Below, one piece after another: positions 1 to 11,721 of a DNA stretch of 64,000 nt (the stretch's first letter is position 1; every line of letters starts with the position of its first letter). The position numbers and the translations under genes are program-made. The DNA is from Staphylotrichum longicolle (Eukaryota > Ascomycota > Sordariomycetes > Sordariales > Chaetomiaceae). Below the pieces are notes generated by a model. The model was not told where the DNA came from and made no database searches. It was given only the letters and a program-made list of their open reading frames with translations. The DNA lies in assembly GCA_019096155.1 (NCBI GenBank), contig JAHCVI010000001.1, positions 372,001 to 436,000 of the forward strand. Reading direction: 5' to 3'.

Positions 1-11
1 CATGATAAATT

Positions 12-17
12 TATATA
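12..17 (+). promoter_or_regulatory. TATA-like box of the protease gene
   Basis: A TATATA hexamer lies about 80 nt upstream of the ATG at 99, a common spacing for fungal TATA genes. Position and sequence only; no transcript data. Confidence 0.4.
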
Positions 18-98
18 GCGGCTGAGTGCTTTCCTCTTGGCCCTGTTCTCAACAACATCACGGATCGCCAATTCACTTTCTCTCGACCACTGGGCACA

Positions 99-2165
99 AT
101 GGGCTGGCCACGGGAGGCATCGCTTACCCTCCTCCTGGCGACTGGTGCAGTTGCGAACCCAGTCCTCCGGCCACGTCAAATGCCATGGCCGGAACCGGTC
201 CCAGCATTGTCCATCGGTCCCCTTGACTGGTCGACCGTTGTCTCGCCGATCTATTCTTCTCAAGAGCCCAGCCGCAAGACCTACTCCAACAGCAAAGTCG
301 CCACGGCTGCTGCATCATCAGCCGACTCACTCCCGCCCTCCTCGGTCGACTGGCGCAACCGCTCCGGGCTCAACTACATCACCACCCCGCAAGACCAAGG
401 GTCCTGCAACAGCTGCTGGGCCTTCGCCGCCACCGCCCTGATCGAGTCGATGGTGCGCATCGAGCACGGCGTGTGGAGCAAGCGCAGCGAGGCCGACGTG
501 CACGACGGCGTGGGCGCGGCCTGCGAGAGCGTCGGCAACGCCGAGGAGACGCTGGCGTGGGTGGCGGGTCAGGGCGCCGAGTGGCTCAACAAGCCCAACG
601 CGACGGCCCCCGGGGTCGCAGACTGGCCGTGCGATCCCTACGAGGCGACGCAGCACGGCTATGAGCACTGCAAGGACCGGTCCGGGAGGGCGACGCACAT
701 CCCGTATTTCCAGGCGCTGGGCGTGATTGAGGACCAGAAGCGGTGGCTGGATGAGTACGGGCCGATCATTGCGACGTTTATTTTGTATGACGACTTTGGG
801 TCGTGGAAGCCGACGGGCGACGAGAGTGTGTATAAGTGGGATCAGGTGTCCAAGTCGACGGGGAATCATCTCGCGCTGGTGGTTGGGTACGATGACCAGA
901 GGCAGGCGTGGATTATCAAGAATTCGTGGGGGAAGGGGTGGGGGAAGGATGGGTTTGTTTATTTTGCGTGAGTGCTCCTGAGCGGAATCGTCTTGGTTCA
1001 TCAAAGTCTGACATTGTGAATGACAGCTACGACAACGCCAATATCGACAACTGGACCAAGTACGGCCTGACCAACGTCAACCCCGACCCCTGGACACGGA
1101 AGCGGCACCAGAGCGGGAGCATGCTGCAGTCCGGCAACGGCGAGACGCACCGCAACTTCGAGCTCCTTGTCGGCAACTCCGCCGGTGATGGGTTCTCTCA
1201 TGTGTCAAGAGACGGCAGCTCTGCAAAGTGGGCCAAGGTCTCCGACATTGCTGGCAGTGGCATCGTCGGCCAACCGGCGATTGTCGGGACCTCCTTTAAC
1301 CGGGACTTTCACGCTGTTGGTCGTGACAAGGACGAGACCGTGCGGCAGTGGGCATACAGCCAGTCAGGCAAGAAATGGTCACAGGTCTCGACCGTAACGG
1401 GCAAGAAGATTGACGGTTTCCCCGGCCTTGCCCAGAGCGATGGTTCCCAATTGGTGATGGTGGTGAAACACGCGGACGGAACCCTGAACGAGGTATGCTG
1501 CCCCTTTACCCCTATCCCGAGACAAACACTGACAACCCCAGTGGCAACAACCCCCCAACAGCACGACTTGGACGCAAACCAACTCCCTCATCGCAAGTAA
1601 CATCGTTCAGAGCGGCCCCTCGCTCATCCAAAGCAACGTCGGATTCGACATGTACAACAAGCAAGGCACCTCCCGCGGCAACCTCTACACCGTCGCGGTC
1701 CGCACCGACGGCAAACTGCAGCTCTTTTGGCGCAGCGGCCAAGACGCCGCAAAGTGGTCCGCAGGGGAGGTGTTTGGCTCGGGCATCCCGCTCGACACGC
1801 CGCCCGTCATGATCCAGGACTTTCTCAACACGGCCAGCGAGTCGAGCGTCGGCGGGTTTCAGCTAGCTGTTGCTGCGAACGGCAGTTTGCAGCACTGGGA
1901 GCGGGTGAACGACGACATCCAGACCAGGGCGCCCGTGGAGGGTGCGCAGGGGAAGTGGCAGCTGGTGGAGACGGCCGGGACGGGGGTCAAGCATGTGTGG
2001 GCGCTTGTGCAGGGGAGCTTTAACCAGAAGATGCATATGGTTACTGAAGGGGCGGATGGGCGGGTGTCGTACTGGGAGAGGGATGGGAAGTGGGTGGAGG
2101 TGGAAAAGCTCCTCGCGTCGGGCGATGCCGCGTGGACGAGGTCGCAACCGGTTACTGGGGGGTGA
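99..2165 (+). CDS. Secreted papain-family (C1) cysteine protease with C-terminal lectin-like beta-propeller
   Basis: Three exons: 99-967, 1027-1492 and 1542-2165, with GT-AG introns 968-1026 and 1493-1541; phases match and give 652 residues. A signal peptide (about residues 1-19) is followed by a short proregion without an obvious I29 inhibitor motif. The papain catalytic set is complete: Gln100 and Cys106 in QDQGSCNSCWAF, His257 in GNHLALVVGY, Asn275 in IIKNSWGKGWG. From about residue 330 the chain holds repeated blades with motifs such as GSLQHWER and GKLQLFWRS, as in fungal fucose-lectin/PLL-type (DUF346-like) beta-propellers. It should cleave proteins outside the cell, with the propeller binding glycans; the glycan role is inferred. 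Alternative: a propeller without sugar binding. Confidence 0.85.
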
Positions 2166-3411
2166 CAGTCAATGTAAGAACACAGAGATAAAGCCTAGAA
2201 TTGTTAGAGAACATTGCTGGAGAACACCTATGTAATGCAGGCGAGGTTCGTCAACTCAGCCCAACTGCACTTGTGATAACCCCTTCCTCTATACCGAACT
2301 CTAGTTCCTAAGTAGTAGGTCTAGGTCCTGTATATTCCTGAGTTCGGCCTCTGGGCGTGTGAAGAACCTCCCTGCTGGAGCCCTGGCGTTGTCGTGGTGG
2401 ATAGAGAGCTCGAGCTCCATGGTGGCCCTGTGAGGGTTGGTAGTTTTGGGGGGTCTGGGGAGTTGAAGTCATGCAATGGGTCCACCGTTCAAGGTCTATA
2501 GTAGCTCTGGGTGGTGGGTGGCCTTCTGAAGCGTAGCCCCCCAGGTCTTGGTCTTCTCTTTGTTGATGTGGGCCGTCAACGCTGTTGGGCCACCGTCGTC
2601 ATCCCTGTCACCGCCGCACAAGGGATACACAACCCGCGGGATGGTTCAGATTTGGCTCGAGTCTTGTCTGGGCTTCATCTATTCTCCTGAGATACGCTGT
2701 TCACCCAAATTTTCACAGAACTTGGGCTAGCAGGCAGCAGGCCTGTCCCGCGCCGCAACACGTGCACGACTGGGAGCCAACATGAAGCAACAGGGATAGG
2801 GGCGACCAACGTTCTCGCCGTTACCTCCCTAAACTGGATCACCGAGCACTGACTAGTTTCCGAGTTTGGAGTTGCTGATAATATTCATCGAGTGTTTGGG
2901 ATCCAAGAACCCTCCCTCGCTGCTTTGGTTCGTGCATATTGTCGCCAAGTGCAAATTTCATGCACAGGACAAGAACCCCGGCTCCGCTTCGGCGCTGTTG
3001 GTTGAGATCTTTCAATGCAACAGCGCCCGTGTTGTTTCGTTGGCTCGAGAACGGGTTGACTGCGCCAAGTCGCCGAGTGTTGTCCAGCCCAGCCAACACC
3101 TGGACCGTGGACGGCTAATGATATTATCCACCACAAAGAGCCCGTCACCGCTCCGTTTGGCTCCCAACGCCCAAGTCCCAACGTCGGCAATCTCCTCAGC
3201 CTCTCTTTTCCTTTCCCACACTCCGCGACTTATCTCATCGTCCGTCAATTCATCAGTCACGGTACCTGAGTCGCACATCCACCTCAGCGTCCACGCCAAC
3301 CAAAAGACGTGTTCCTCACCCGCTCGTTCCACAGGAATAGACAACAACACTTTATCCAAGATATCGACCAACGCGTCAAGCACCACCACCACCACCACCA
3401 CATGCCGCCCC
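2166..3411 (+). other. Intergenic
   Basis: I see no convincing gene. The frame of the next gene stays open leftwards to about 2866, but that part has no recognisable protein features. A (CAC) run precedes the next ATG. Confidence 0.6.
3381..3401 (+). repeat. (CAC)7 trinucleotide run in a 5' leader
   Basis: Seven perfect CAC units end just before the ATGs at 3402 and 3412. Confidence 0.9.
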
Positions 3412-3771
3412 ATGACGGAAATCCCCGACCTCAGCACCCTCCCCATCCCCCAGAACATCAACGTCGTTAGCACGCCAGGCAACGACACCGCCTACCCACC
3501 CATGACGGCGTGCTGCGCGCCGAGCCCCGTCCAGATCGTCGACGGCTGCTACCTGTGGTGTGAGATCCCCAAGAGCTATCTCAACGGGACCGACAAGGAC
3601 GGCGCCGCGGCCGCCTTCTCCACCTGCCTGCGGCTGCGTAAGGTGGATGGCGATGGTTTGAGGATCACGGGGTATCAGTTCAATGCGGCCGCGGCCCGGC
3701 CGGGGATGGGGCCGGCGAGGCAAATTGGGGTTTGGGTGCTGGCTCTGTCGGGGCTGATCTATGTGCTGTAG
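3412..3771 (+). CDS. Small fungal protein with GPI-like C-terminus, function unknown
   Basis: A single exon of 119 residues. The middle carries a cysteine cluster (TACCAPSPVQIVDGCYLWCE), an N-glycosylation sequon (LNGT), and a hydrophobic tail GVWVLALSGLIYVL preceded by small residues, which resembles a GPI-attachment signal or a tail anchor. No clear N-terminal signal peptide is seen from this start. The frame is open further upstream, with an in-frame ATG near 3118, but that part looks non-coding; the out-of-frame ATG at 3402 gives only an implausible proline/histidine-rich peptide. It resembles short uncharacterised proteins of sordariomycetes. No function can be assigned. Confidence 0.6.
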   Translation: MTEIPDLSTLPIPQNINVVSTPGNDTAYPPMTACCAPSPVQIVDGCYLWCEIPKSYLNGTDKDGAAAAFSTCLRLRKVDGDGLRITGYQFNAAAARPGMGPARQIGVWVLALSGLIYVL

Positions 3772-4457
3772 TGGGGCGGCTTTGAGGCCTCGGGAAATGG
3801 GCGGTTATCTATGGGTTGATGGTCCTTGTTGGCGAGTTGAAGATCCCGCTGATGGTGGCCAGTGGAAGGAAAAGGTTAGTGGTGGAATTGGTTGTCTATG
3901 TGCAGTGGGTTCGATATCCTGTCTTCTATCCAATGTTAGAGATGTATTATGCTTATACAGTCAACAAACACCCCTCGGACCGTACCATCCTAATCGGTAC
4001 ACAACAATTCCCTCAAGAACTCAACCATCTATCCTTTCCTTTTTCGTCTAAACAACGGTAACAATCCATGTCCCAACCCAACCCTCTCCATACCACACCC
4101 ACCACACACACGCACACACACTCACACACACACGCATTCACACACACACGCATTCACACACACACGCATCCACACACAAAACTAACCACTGTCTCTCGCC
4201 GCCGAGTGCCACAAACCAACCCCGAAATCATACTGGCAGAGACAAACCCGCCCTAGGGATCAGTCACCCACCCTTAACAACACCCAGACCAAGCCCTGCA
4301 TCCGCTATCCGGGCTGTAGCAGCTGACTCCGGTTCGTGGACGTATGGTACAAGATGCGAATATAATGTATTAGGTAGTAACGAAGCAAGTGCCCCAATAG
4401 ACAGTTGGGTGCCATCTGCAATTGGCATCAGCAAATCGATCCTCTGCGGCGAAGCTC
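3772..4457 (+). other. Intergenic with CA-rich microsatellite
   Basis: Convergent 3' ends of a plus-strand and a minus-strand gene face each other here. Apart from the microsatellite nothing is recognised. Confidence 0.6.
4103..4178 (+). repeat. Compound CA microsatellite
   Basis: CACACA tracts are interrupted periodically by CGCATTCA or CGCATCC, giving a higher-order unit of about 18 nt on top of the dinucleotide repeat. Confidence 0.85.
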
Positions 4458-6371
4458 TCAAATGTCAAAGCCCCCCGCCAGGTCCATGATTCGGTAGGGA
4501 TCGATCTGATTCCTTATAGCCCGCAGACGTGCCGCGTTGCGCGCTCCGTAAAGCTCCTCCGCCTTGGTCCCTGTAATCGCATAATTCGAGTATGCCGGAA
4601 AGGTGTCCTGGTAGATGCCCTCCGCCCGAGCAACCTGCTTGAGCGTTGCCACCGCTTGGCGTATCCGAGCATACCACCAGTCGTCCTCAGCGGGGTTTGC
4701 CCAGGCCATGTAGAGATTGAGCTAACAAACCGAATTAGCATTTCATGGGGCGGAACAAGAGAAAGGGTGCAAAGACGTACCGGAAGAAGGGAATCAGCGT
4801 GGGGGTACGCGGTGTCGGTTGCATGCTGACCGTATTTCGTGAACGGCTCAATGTCGAAACTCACCATGGTTCCGCTGTGCAGCGCGGAGACTTGTCCGAT
4901 GGCCTAGACATGCGTCGACGATTAGCAATGTTTTTTAGCCACGCCGGATGCTAATGGTGTCAACATACTTCTACCTCCGCCCTGATGGCCTCTTGGAAAC
5001 GGGGGGTGAGCACCGTCGTGGAGAAGCTGGCGAAAGTTCCCCTTGCATTCAGAACCAAGTTGGCGGGAAAACTGTAGATCAGTTCCTTGAACGACTTCTT
5101 GCCCGTGTTGTCAAGAGTTGTGAGTAGCCCGTCAAACACGTCGAAGCATGCGGGCTTCTCAGGTCCATCGTAGAAGAAGAGTGCCAATGCATCAACGCCA
5201 AGTGCGGTTGCCTCGAGTGTCGTGATGATCTGTGCCTTTGGGTCCTTGTTCTCGTCGGAGAAGCGTTGGGTTGCGTTGATCAACTTTGGGACATGAATCG
5301 ACGGAACCATTCGAAGGCCACCCTGGTGGTGTGAGTAAAAAAACCCGGCAATATTGGTCGGTTGAACTAGGGCTGAACTCACCCAAACTTTGGACGGCTG
5401 TGGATGAGTGTAGAACTCGGCCGAAGTGACGACTCCAAAGCGGTTGAGACCCCCTTTTAGCGCAAAGAACAGGTCCCTGTTCCGGCTATTTGACGCAGTC
5501 GTAATGGTTCCGTTCTGTAAAGGATGAGTTAAATAGGAGACGGCTTTATCAGGGCCAGGGAAGCTTACGGGAAGGACGACATTGAAGCTCTTCACTGTAT
5601 CATGGGTCAAGCCTTTTCGGACAGTCAGACACGGCATTGCTCTTCAATATCTCAAAAAGCTGTAACCAACCGAACTGGTTCGTTTTCCTGGTTCTTGTTA
5701 GCCCGTGTATTCGCAGTAACCCCATGCTTCCAGTCAACTCACCATGAGTACCCGCCGCCGAGTGTAAACCCGCCCACGCCAGGCCCAGGAACCCTGCCAC
5801 CCACGACATTGACACCAGTATCCGCCAATGCAGAGTACACATCTGTCCATCCCTGGCGATGAAGTTAGCAACCGCTCAGCAGAGGCTCGACTCATGGGAT
5901 TCTCACCTGCCCGAAACCGATTGTGGCAATCTTCTTGTCGGCAGACAACTCGACCTGATTGAAACGCTTAAGAGAGATATGGACACCCGGTGTGCTGGAA
6001 AACCCCGGATTCGATGCGTGCCCGCCAGACAGGACCGCAAAAGGCGTTCGGGATGCGCCGACAATCTTTAGCACAAGCGAGATATCTTGTGGACTGCCGA
6101 CTTCAACCACACAGGCTGCGTTGTCGTTTGAGGACAGGAACCAATGTTGTTGGGCATCGGTATAACGCAGGGCTTGGACTATTCAAAAGAGTGCCATTGG
6201 TGAGTCTAGCGTGTAACGCTCGTAAGGTTTGAGGGACGTACTGGGAAAAATGACATCGCTTGCACCGGATAGTTTGCTCTGAATCTCCTGACAGGTCTCG
6301 GTTGCGTCCTTTGCGGATACAACACGGGAAACAAGCGCCAACAGGCTCAGGAGAGACAATAGACGTGCCAT
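4458..6371 (-). CDS. Secreted FAD-linked oxidase (BBE / 6-hydroxynicotine-oxidase-like)
   Basis: Nine exons on the minus strand: 6242-6371, 5907-6178, 5743-5852, 5671-5687, 5569-5612, 5383-5514, 4969-5322, 4781-4903, 4458-4721. All junctions are GT-AG and in phase, giving 481 residues, normal for the family. An N-terminal signal peptide is followed by the FAD_binding_4 fold; LSGGH contains the His (about residue 97) that usually carries 8-alpha-linked FAD. The second attachment site of bicovalent enzymes lacks its Cys (GRVPGPGVGG), so flavin is probably singly linked. The C-terminus has a BBE-like region with TFPAYSNYAI. It would oxidise a small alcohol, amine or sugar outside the cell; the substrate is unknown. 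Exon 4 is only 17 nt. Confidence 0.88.
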
Positions 6372-8875
6372 GGCTTGGTGAAAGGTTGTCGAGCTGTCTG
6401 AACACCAGGGGCCGCTGGGAGGCTGGAAGAGATAAAGTAAAGACTCTTATGGCGGACCGTGGCCTGATACAAGTATGTCTGTCTACATTCCATTTGGCCA
6501 AGCTTGCGAGCGGGCTTTGCGCCGTTGAGTCGAATGGCCAATAAGCACGCTACATTTTGCTATCCCGTTGTCTCCAGCGCCAGCACCTATCTCGAATGGT
6601 ACGGCCATGTCAATGACTCTGGGGCTGGACAGTTCGCATTGTCGATCACAGGTCCAAACTGGATAGGTTGGTGGGTGTACGGTTCCCCAAGGCGCACAGC
6701 GGCCCCTAAAACAGGTTTGCGGTTCAGGTTCAGTCCCAAAGAGGCTACTTGTTCTGCAAGCCACCGTGCCCTTATGCCGGTTAAAGATACGCCATAACCA
6801 AGTCTCCAAGTCCCAGATCAGATCAGGAACGGAGGAGCTGAGATGAAGAGATTCTGCCAATCTCTCCGGATCTGCAACACAGCCTTCCGTTTTGATGCTA
6901 GATGCAACTCCACAGCACCGGGAACCACAGAACCACATAGTGACATGCGGGCTGCAGTCTGCAGTGGCACCCTATCGCACATATTCCAACCACGGCGAAA
7001 TGCCCATGCCTTAGTCCTGCAACTTGACAAGCCCATGACATGTTCAACTCAAGCGATGGATGTCACAGCACTGCTAGAGCGGATCTCAATTGTTTTTCGA
7101 ACATCCGAACCCCTTTTCCTTCCTCCCAACTCCCGACTCAGGTGAACGATCTTATGGAGTCGTTCCAAACACCGGCGCGGAGTACTAGTACTAGTCCCTA
7201 ACCTCAAAACAAGGAACTTGACTGGACCAACCAAGAGTCACAGGGAACTTTACAGTGGGATCGTCCCAAACCTGGGCTTCAAGCTGAACCAGAGTTTTCA
7301 AGGCAAGGCCAAGCCGCGGCTGAGAGGTTTTGTTGACAATTTCGGTCCCGTTTTTCTGCAATACAACCCCCCTGAGGGACTGCAAGGAGACGTGCAAAGA
7401 TTTGGCATACGTCACGTAGGTATCCTTCCCTTCTTGAACTCCATCTCAGAGCATGCTCGGAATTGGTTTCCGTCGTCGCCTTTTTCGAAACGTCGGATTC
7501 CTGTCACCAGCATGGAACCCTACAGATACAATGCAACAGACAAGCAGCAACTGATCAACGATAAGAACCGTGGACACCAGCCCACTGGCAAGGAGAAGAC
7601 ATTGCTCTCGTTGAACCCATGCTTTCCCGATCCCCGGTCGCTCCCACTTCCCGTCCTGCGGTCAACCAGAACCGACGTCTCCTTGGGCATTCCCGCGATG
7701 TAACCCACCCCTCGCCCAAACGGATTTTGACATGTCGATCATGTCTCCCTGTGAACTCCTCGCGTCCGATTGCGGGGAAGGAGACGGGCCGCGCCGAGTC
7801 TTTTTTGGGACACGTCTGGGGAAAAACTGGGAAACGGACTTGTTCTTGCTAGATGTCGTCCGCATCAGCGGTTGCATGCCCAGCCGCTGTTGGATTTGAT
7901 TTCGATAGTTCGTACTTCATGTGGCGAAAGAATTGTGGTAACATTCTTCATGATTCTATCTTGAGGTGCACGACGTTGTATGTAATAAGGGATGCACAAG
8001 AAGTGATTCCATGACGTCCTCCGCCCAAGCGCCGTGATTCGTTGACACTCCACACGGACGATGACAACTCAACACCGCCAGACCTGTCTCCTCTCCTCAC
8101 CTCCATTTTTCCTGCTGTTGTCTAGTTGCTCGGAAGACTTTTGAACTGGTATCGGAGGAATCGTACCAGATGCTTGGCCTGTTGCAGCGTCAGGGGCGAG
8201 TGCAAAGCTCGCATCTTCACTCTCAAGTTCCCTCTCTTTGCATCAACTGGTTGTTGGGTGCAAAGGCCTGGGGGTCAAATATAGCAGGAGAAGAAAGCCC
8301 GGCCTCCTTCGTCGTGTATGAACGCCTTCATTGAACATTGTGTTCAGAGCTGACTCAAGCCTGAGCTTATTTTTCGGCGCGCAGTAGACCACACCAACGC
8401 CTTCGGTACATAATTGCTGTTCCATCATCAAACAACATGATCAGTCGATCTTGTTTGAACTACGGCAATGACACGTACCGCACCAGTAGAAGAGCAAGCG
8501 AGCTGCATCAGCAGTAATACACATGAGCAACTTGACCATCCCTCACGTTGAGTCGTTGCTCTTGCCGAGCGAGGCTCTTCCTGAGCGTGGCTCAAGGTCC
8601 CAGTGGGCAGCGCAACGCCCCGCGGTCAATGGAGCTGTGTTCTTGGCCTCTCTCTAGACCCTTGTGTCTCGACAACTTCCTTGTTTGTGTGACTACACTG
8701 CTTTGAGTCAGGCCCTCGCAATCCGACTCGAGTCCAGTGCGCAAAGAAACGAGCAGCGGGGAGAACGTCAGACATAAAACTACCAATAAAATAGTCATTA
8801 TTAAATAGAAATTATGGCAGCTGATTCGTGCAGTTCATGTTCTCATACGGGCCCAGTCACTTGCCCTCCCGCGCC
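6372..8875 (+). other. Intergenic, 2.5 kb
   Basis: No gene, tRNA or transposon protein is recognised on either strand. It contains the divergent promoter side of the FAD oxidase. Confidence 0.5.
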
Positions 8876-9805
8876 TTACACCCCCTCCACAGTCCCGGCT
8901 GGATAGCCACCCTTGCCCTCTTTGGTGGTATCTGGCTTGACAGCGTGGAACCCATCTGTGCTGCCTGTCCCCTTGATCCCTTCCTCGTGTTGCGACTCCC
9001 GGGCACCCACAGGAGGTTCTGTGTCGGATGGAGCGGCGGCCGCCGCCGATGCGTGCGCGCGCTCGGAAGCGGCTGCTTTCTTAGTCTTCTTGGCTGCTGA
9101 CATTCTACCGCAAGTGATACAGCAGCCGATACAGCCCATGAGGGAGGCGGTGAAGTGTAGCGCGCTGCGCACCATTGTCAGCTGTGATTGGGACATGGTC
9201 GTCGTCCGATGTTGACCGCGCCAAAGACCAAAGTCAAGCTTGGCAGCGGGATAGATTACTGACCACACGGCAATCCCCAAACTGCCCGCGGTTCCCCGAG
9301 AGCCCCGCAAGGGATCCTCCGGCCGCGTCTCCCGCCAGACGACACTGATAGCTCCAACCACGCATATCACCGCCGGGATGACGTCGAGGAAGCCAGCGCA
9401 GCATGACGCGCTAGCTTCGTATCCCCCAGCTAGCGACAGGAGTGCAATTAACAGGTCGAGAGCGACGGCTAACCCGACCTTTGCCCCGTCGCACCGAGCA
9501 AGTTAGCAGCCAGCGAGGATCAAGGGAGAAGGCAACTTATGGCGAAAACAAAAGAATCGACTCACCCCGCCGAGCACAATCTCCGCATCGGATGGCACGT
9601 CTTGGGCCTGGCTCTGTTGGTGGTACCATGCAATGTAGGCGAGAACATAGATTTCGAACCCAGCCAGGGCGGCGCGTGTTGGGATGGTGACCCATCGGGG
9701 GTATGGCGCACGATCCTCGGGGGCTTTTGGTTCGCTCAGCCGCCATCTGCGCGGCTTCACAAACACGGAGCGCTCAGGCGGGTCGTTGTAGTCTGGCTGA
9801 TCCAT
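8876..9805 (-). CDS. Four-helix-type integral membrane protein, unknown function
   Basis: Two exons, 9566-9805 and 8876-9478, with intron 9479-9565 (phase 0), giving 280 residues. The basic N-terminus is followed by about four hydrophobic segments: around FEIYVLAYIAWYH, VALDLLIALLSLAGG, FLDVIPAVICVVGAIS and LHFTASLMGCIGCCI. The tail is a charged, alanine-rich cytosolic-like region (KKTKKAAASERAHAS). This pattern is MARVEL-like, common in uncharacterised fungal membrane proteins, but no signature motif proves it. Start chosen at the ATG preceding MDQPDYNDPP. Confidence 0.7.
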
Positions 9806-11031
9806 GATTGAACGTTTTAGGTTTTGGGGATCCAAGCGAGGCGCAGGCAGGGTTTTGAACTTGACAATGTTGATGTGAAGAGCCACAAATGGTGTTTGCA
9901 CGTCGTGAGAAATGAGATTGAAAAGTGGATGAGACGATCTTGTTCGAGATGGTCCCTGAATCCTGAGCTCCTGACGACCAACGCTGTGGCAGTGCATGAC
10001 AGGTTAAATTGCATGCCTGATCGGGCAGCTCCCGCCTGACTGTTGGTTCGTATTTCGGTCAAGGACCAGTCGGCGTCCTCTGCGAGGTCCTTGTGAAGGA
10101 GGTAAAATGCAACGAGGTAAAATGCAACCTTATTCCCGGCTGCTCGCACCAACCCCGGAAGGCATGCCAAGGCTCGTGAGGCCCTGTTGGTTTGAGTTCA
10201 TCGCAAATGGAAATCTTCTCATCTTTCGCGTGGCGGTCTACGTCTGCACAGCCATGTTAGTCTTCGTTCACGCCCAACTGAGGAACTGTACTCAGCTGAA
10301 GCCTGCAGCGAAACAGCATTTCGGGTCCCGTACCCAGAGCCCCCGTCGCCGTCAAATGGAAACATGTAGTTACAATAGAACATCAAGCTTGAGGAGACTG
10401 GGTGTGGTGTTCTGGAGCAGGCCTGTGATATCTGCCCCCCGTACACTCAAAGATCAAAAGAGTGAGTGTCAGGACTCAGTCATATGCACCAGCTTGGTGG
10501 CGATTGTGATCATAATCTTAAAGTCTAGGAGTGACGTTGGGCTTTGGTTGTGTGTCATTGAACTTAAGGAGCCAAACCTGACCCCTTGATATTGAACTGT
10601 TCGACGATCTAACACGAGAAGTCCGCGCTGGAGAAAAGACACTCCATCCAGCAACTCGGTCTGATTACTGATCAGAACACATGACAGCGCGCCACTTACG
10701 CGCCAAGATCATCGAGGTGCAGGCTTCCCCTCGTTTGCATCGACGCGTCCGAAAGCCACATCGCGGGGATGTGGCGTTTGCATCTCTTTTTGTGATCAGC
10801 CAAGAGATTTCTTACCTGAGAAAGTGATTGCTGCCTAAGGAGCGGTCTGGAGAGAAGAGATGGAGGTCGCGAGTATATGAAAACCAAGGAGGATGTGGTT
10901 AGAGGAACGTTTCTTTGTCTCCCTCAACTCGTGTTTTCTCGTGCCCCTCACTTCCCACCTCTCACAAACCAACAAACCACAGAATTGGTGACATCACATT
11001 TTCACACCCGCATCATACCGCACCCAACATC
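9806..11031 (+). other. Intergenic (divergent promoters)
   Basis: Lies between two divergently transcribed genes. I see no further gene. Confidence 0.55.
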
Positions 11032-11532
11032 ATGGCCCTCAGCAAGCTCAACATCACCACTTGCCTCTGGTTCAACGGCCAGGCCGAGGACGCCGCCAAC
11101 TTCTACATCTCCATCTTCCCCAACTCCAAAATCACCCACCTCCAGCGCTACCTCGAAGCCGGCAAGGAGATTCACGGCCAGGAACCCGGCACCGTGCTCG
11201 TCGCCGAGTTCAATCTCGACGGCCACCGCTTCGTCGGCCTCAACGGCGGGCCGCAGTTCAAGCTCAGCGAGGCCGTCTCGTTCCAAATTGACTGCGCCAA
11301 CCAGGACGAGGTGGACTACTACTGGGACAAGTTGAGTGAGGGGGGAGACCCGGCCAAGCAGCAGTGCGGCTGGCTCGCGGACAAGTTTGGCGTTTCCTGG
11401 CAGGTTGTGCCCACTGCGCTAAAGGACATGTTGGCGAGTGGAAAGACGGATGGGGTTGGCCGGGTTACGGAGGCAATGATGAAGATGCACAAGCTGGATA
11501 TCGCCGAGCTGGAGAAGGCATTCAGGGGTTAG
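11032..11532 (+). CDS. PhnB-like glyoxalase-superfamily protein
   Basis: A single exon of 166 residues starting at ATG in good context (AACATCATGGCC). The sequence matches the PhnB/3-demethylubiquinone methyltransferase-like (PF06983) branch of the VOC fold: CLWFNGQAEDAANFYISIFP at the N-terminus, then GQEPGTVLVAEFNLDGHRF, LNGGPQFKLSEAVSFQI, and QCGWLADKFGVSWQVVP near the C-terminus. Such proteins are small cytosolic dimers; the original methyltransferase name is not supported biochemically for most members, so the substrate is open. The frame is open upstream to 10915, but the conserved domain begins right after this ATG. Confidence 0.88.
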   Translation: MALSKLNITTCLWFNGQAEDAANFYISIFPNSKITHLQRYLEAGKEIHGQEPGTVLVAEFNLDGHRFVGLNGGPQFKLSEAVSFQIDCANQDEVDYYWDKLSEGGDPAKQQCGWLADKFGVSWQVVPTALKDMLASGKTDGVGRVTEAMMKMHKLDIAELEKAFRG

Positions 11533-11721
11533 TCGACGGGACGAGAAGTAACGCCTTGGCTGGTCGCGGACTGGAGAGGAAGATGACTGCAGTGGTAACA
11601 GTTTGTCGTGATTCTTTGTGCTCTAGAGCGGACTCAAAATTGATTGTCTCGATCAGAATGCCGGTGCTCCCCTGTGCCAGAAACGTGATTCGCACAACTG
11701 GAACCCCGACAAATATCCCTC

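Noticed and set aside
2866..3411. Upstream extension of the small GPI-like gene
   Set aside because: The open frame before 3412 shows no conservation-like features and contains the (CAC) run expected of a leader.
7218..7703. 161-codon plus-strand open frame
   Set aside because: No ATG-context, motif or splice pattern suggests a gene; likely chance.
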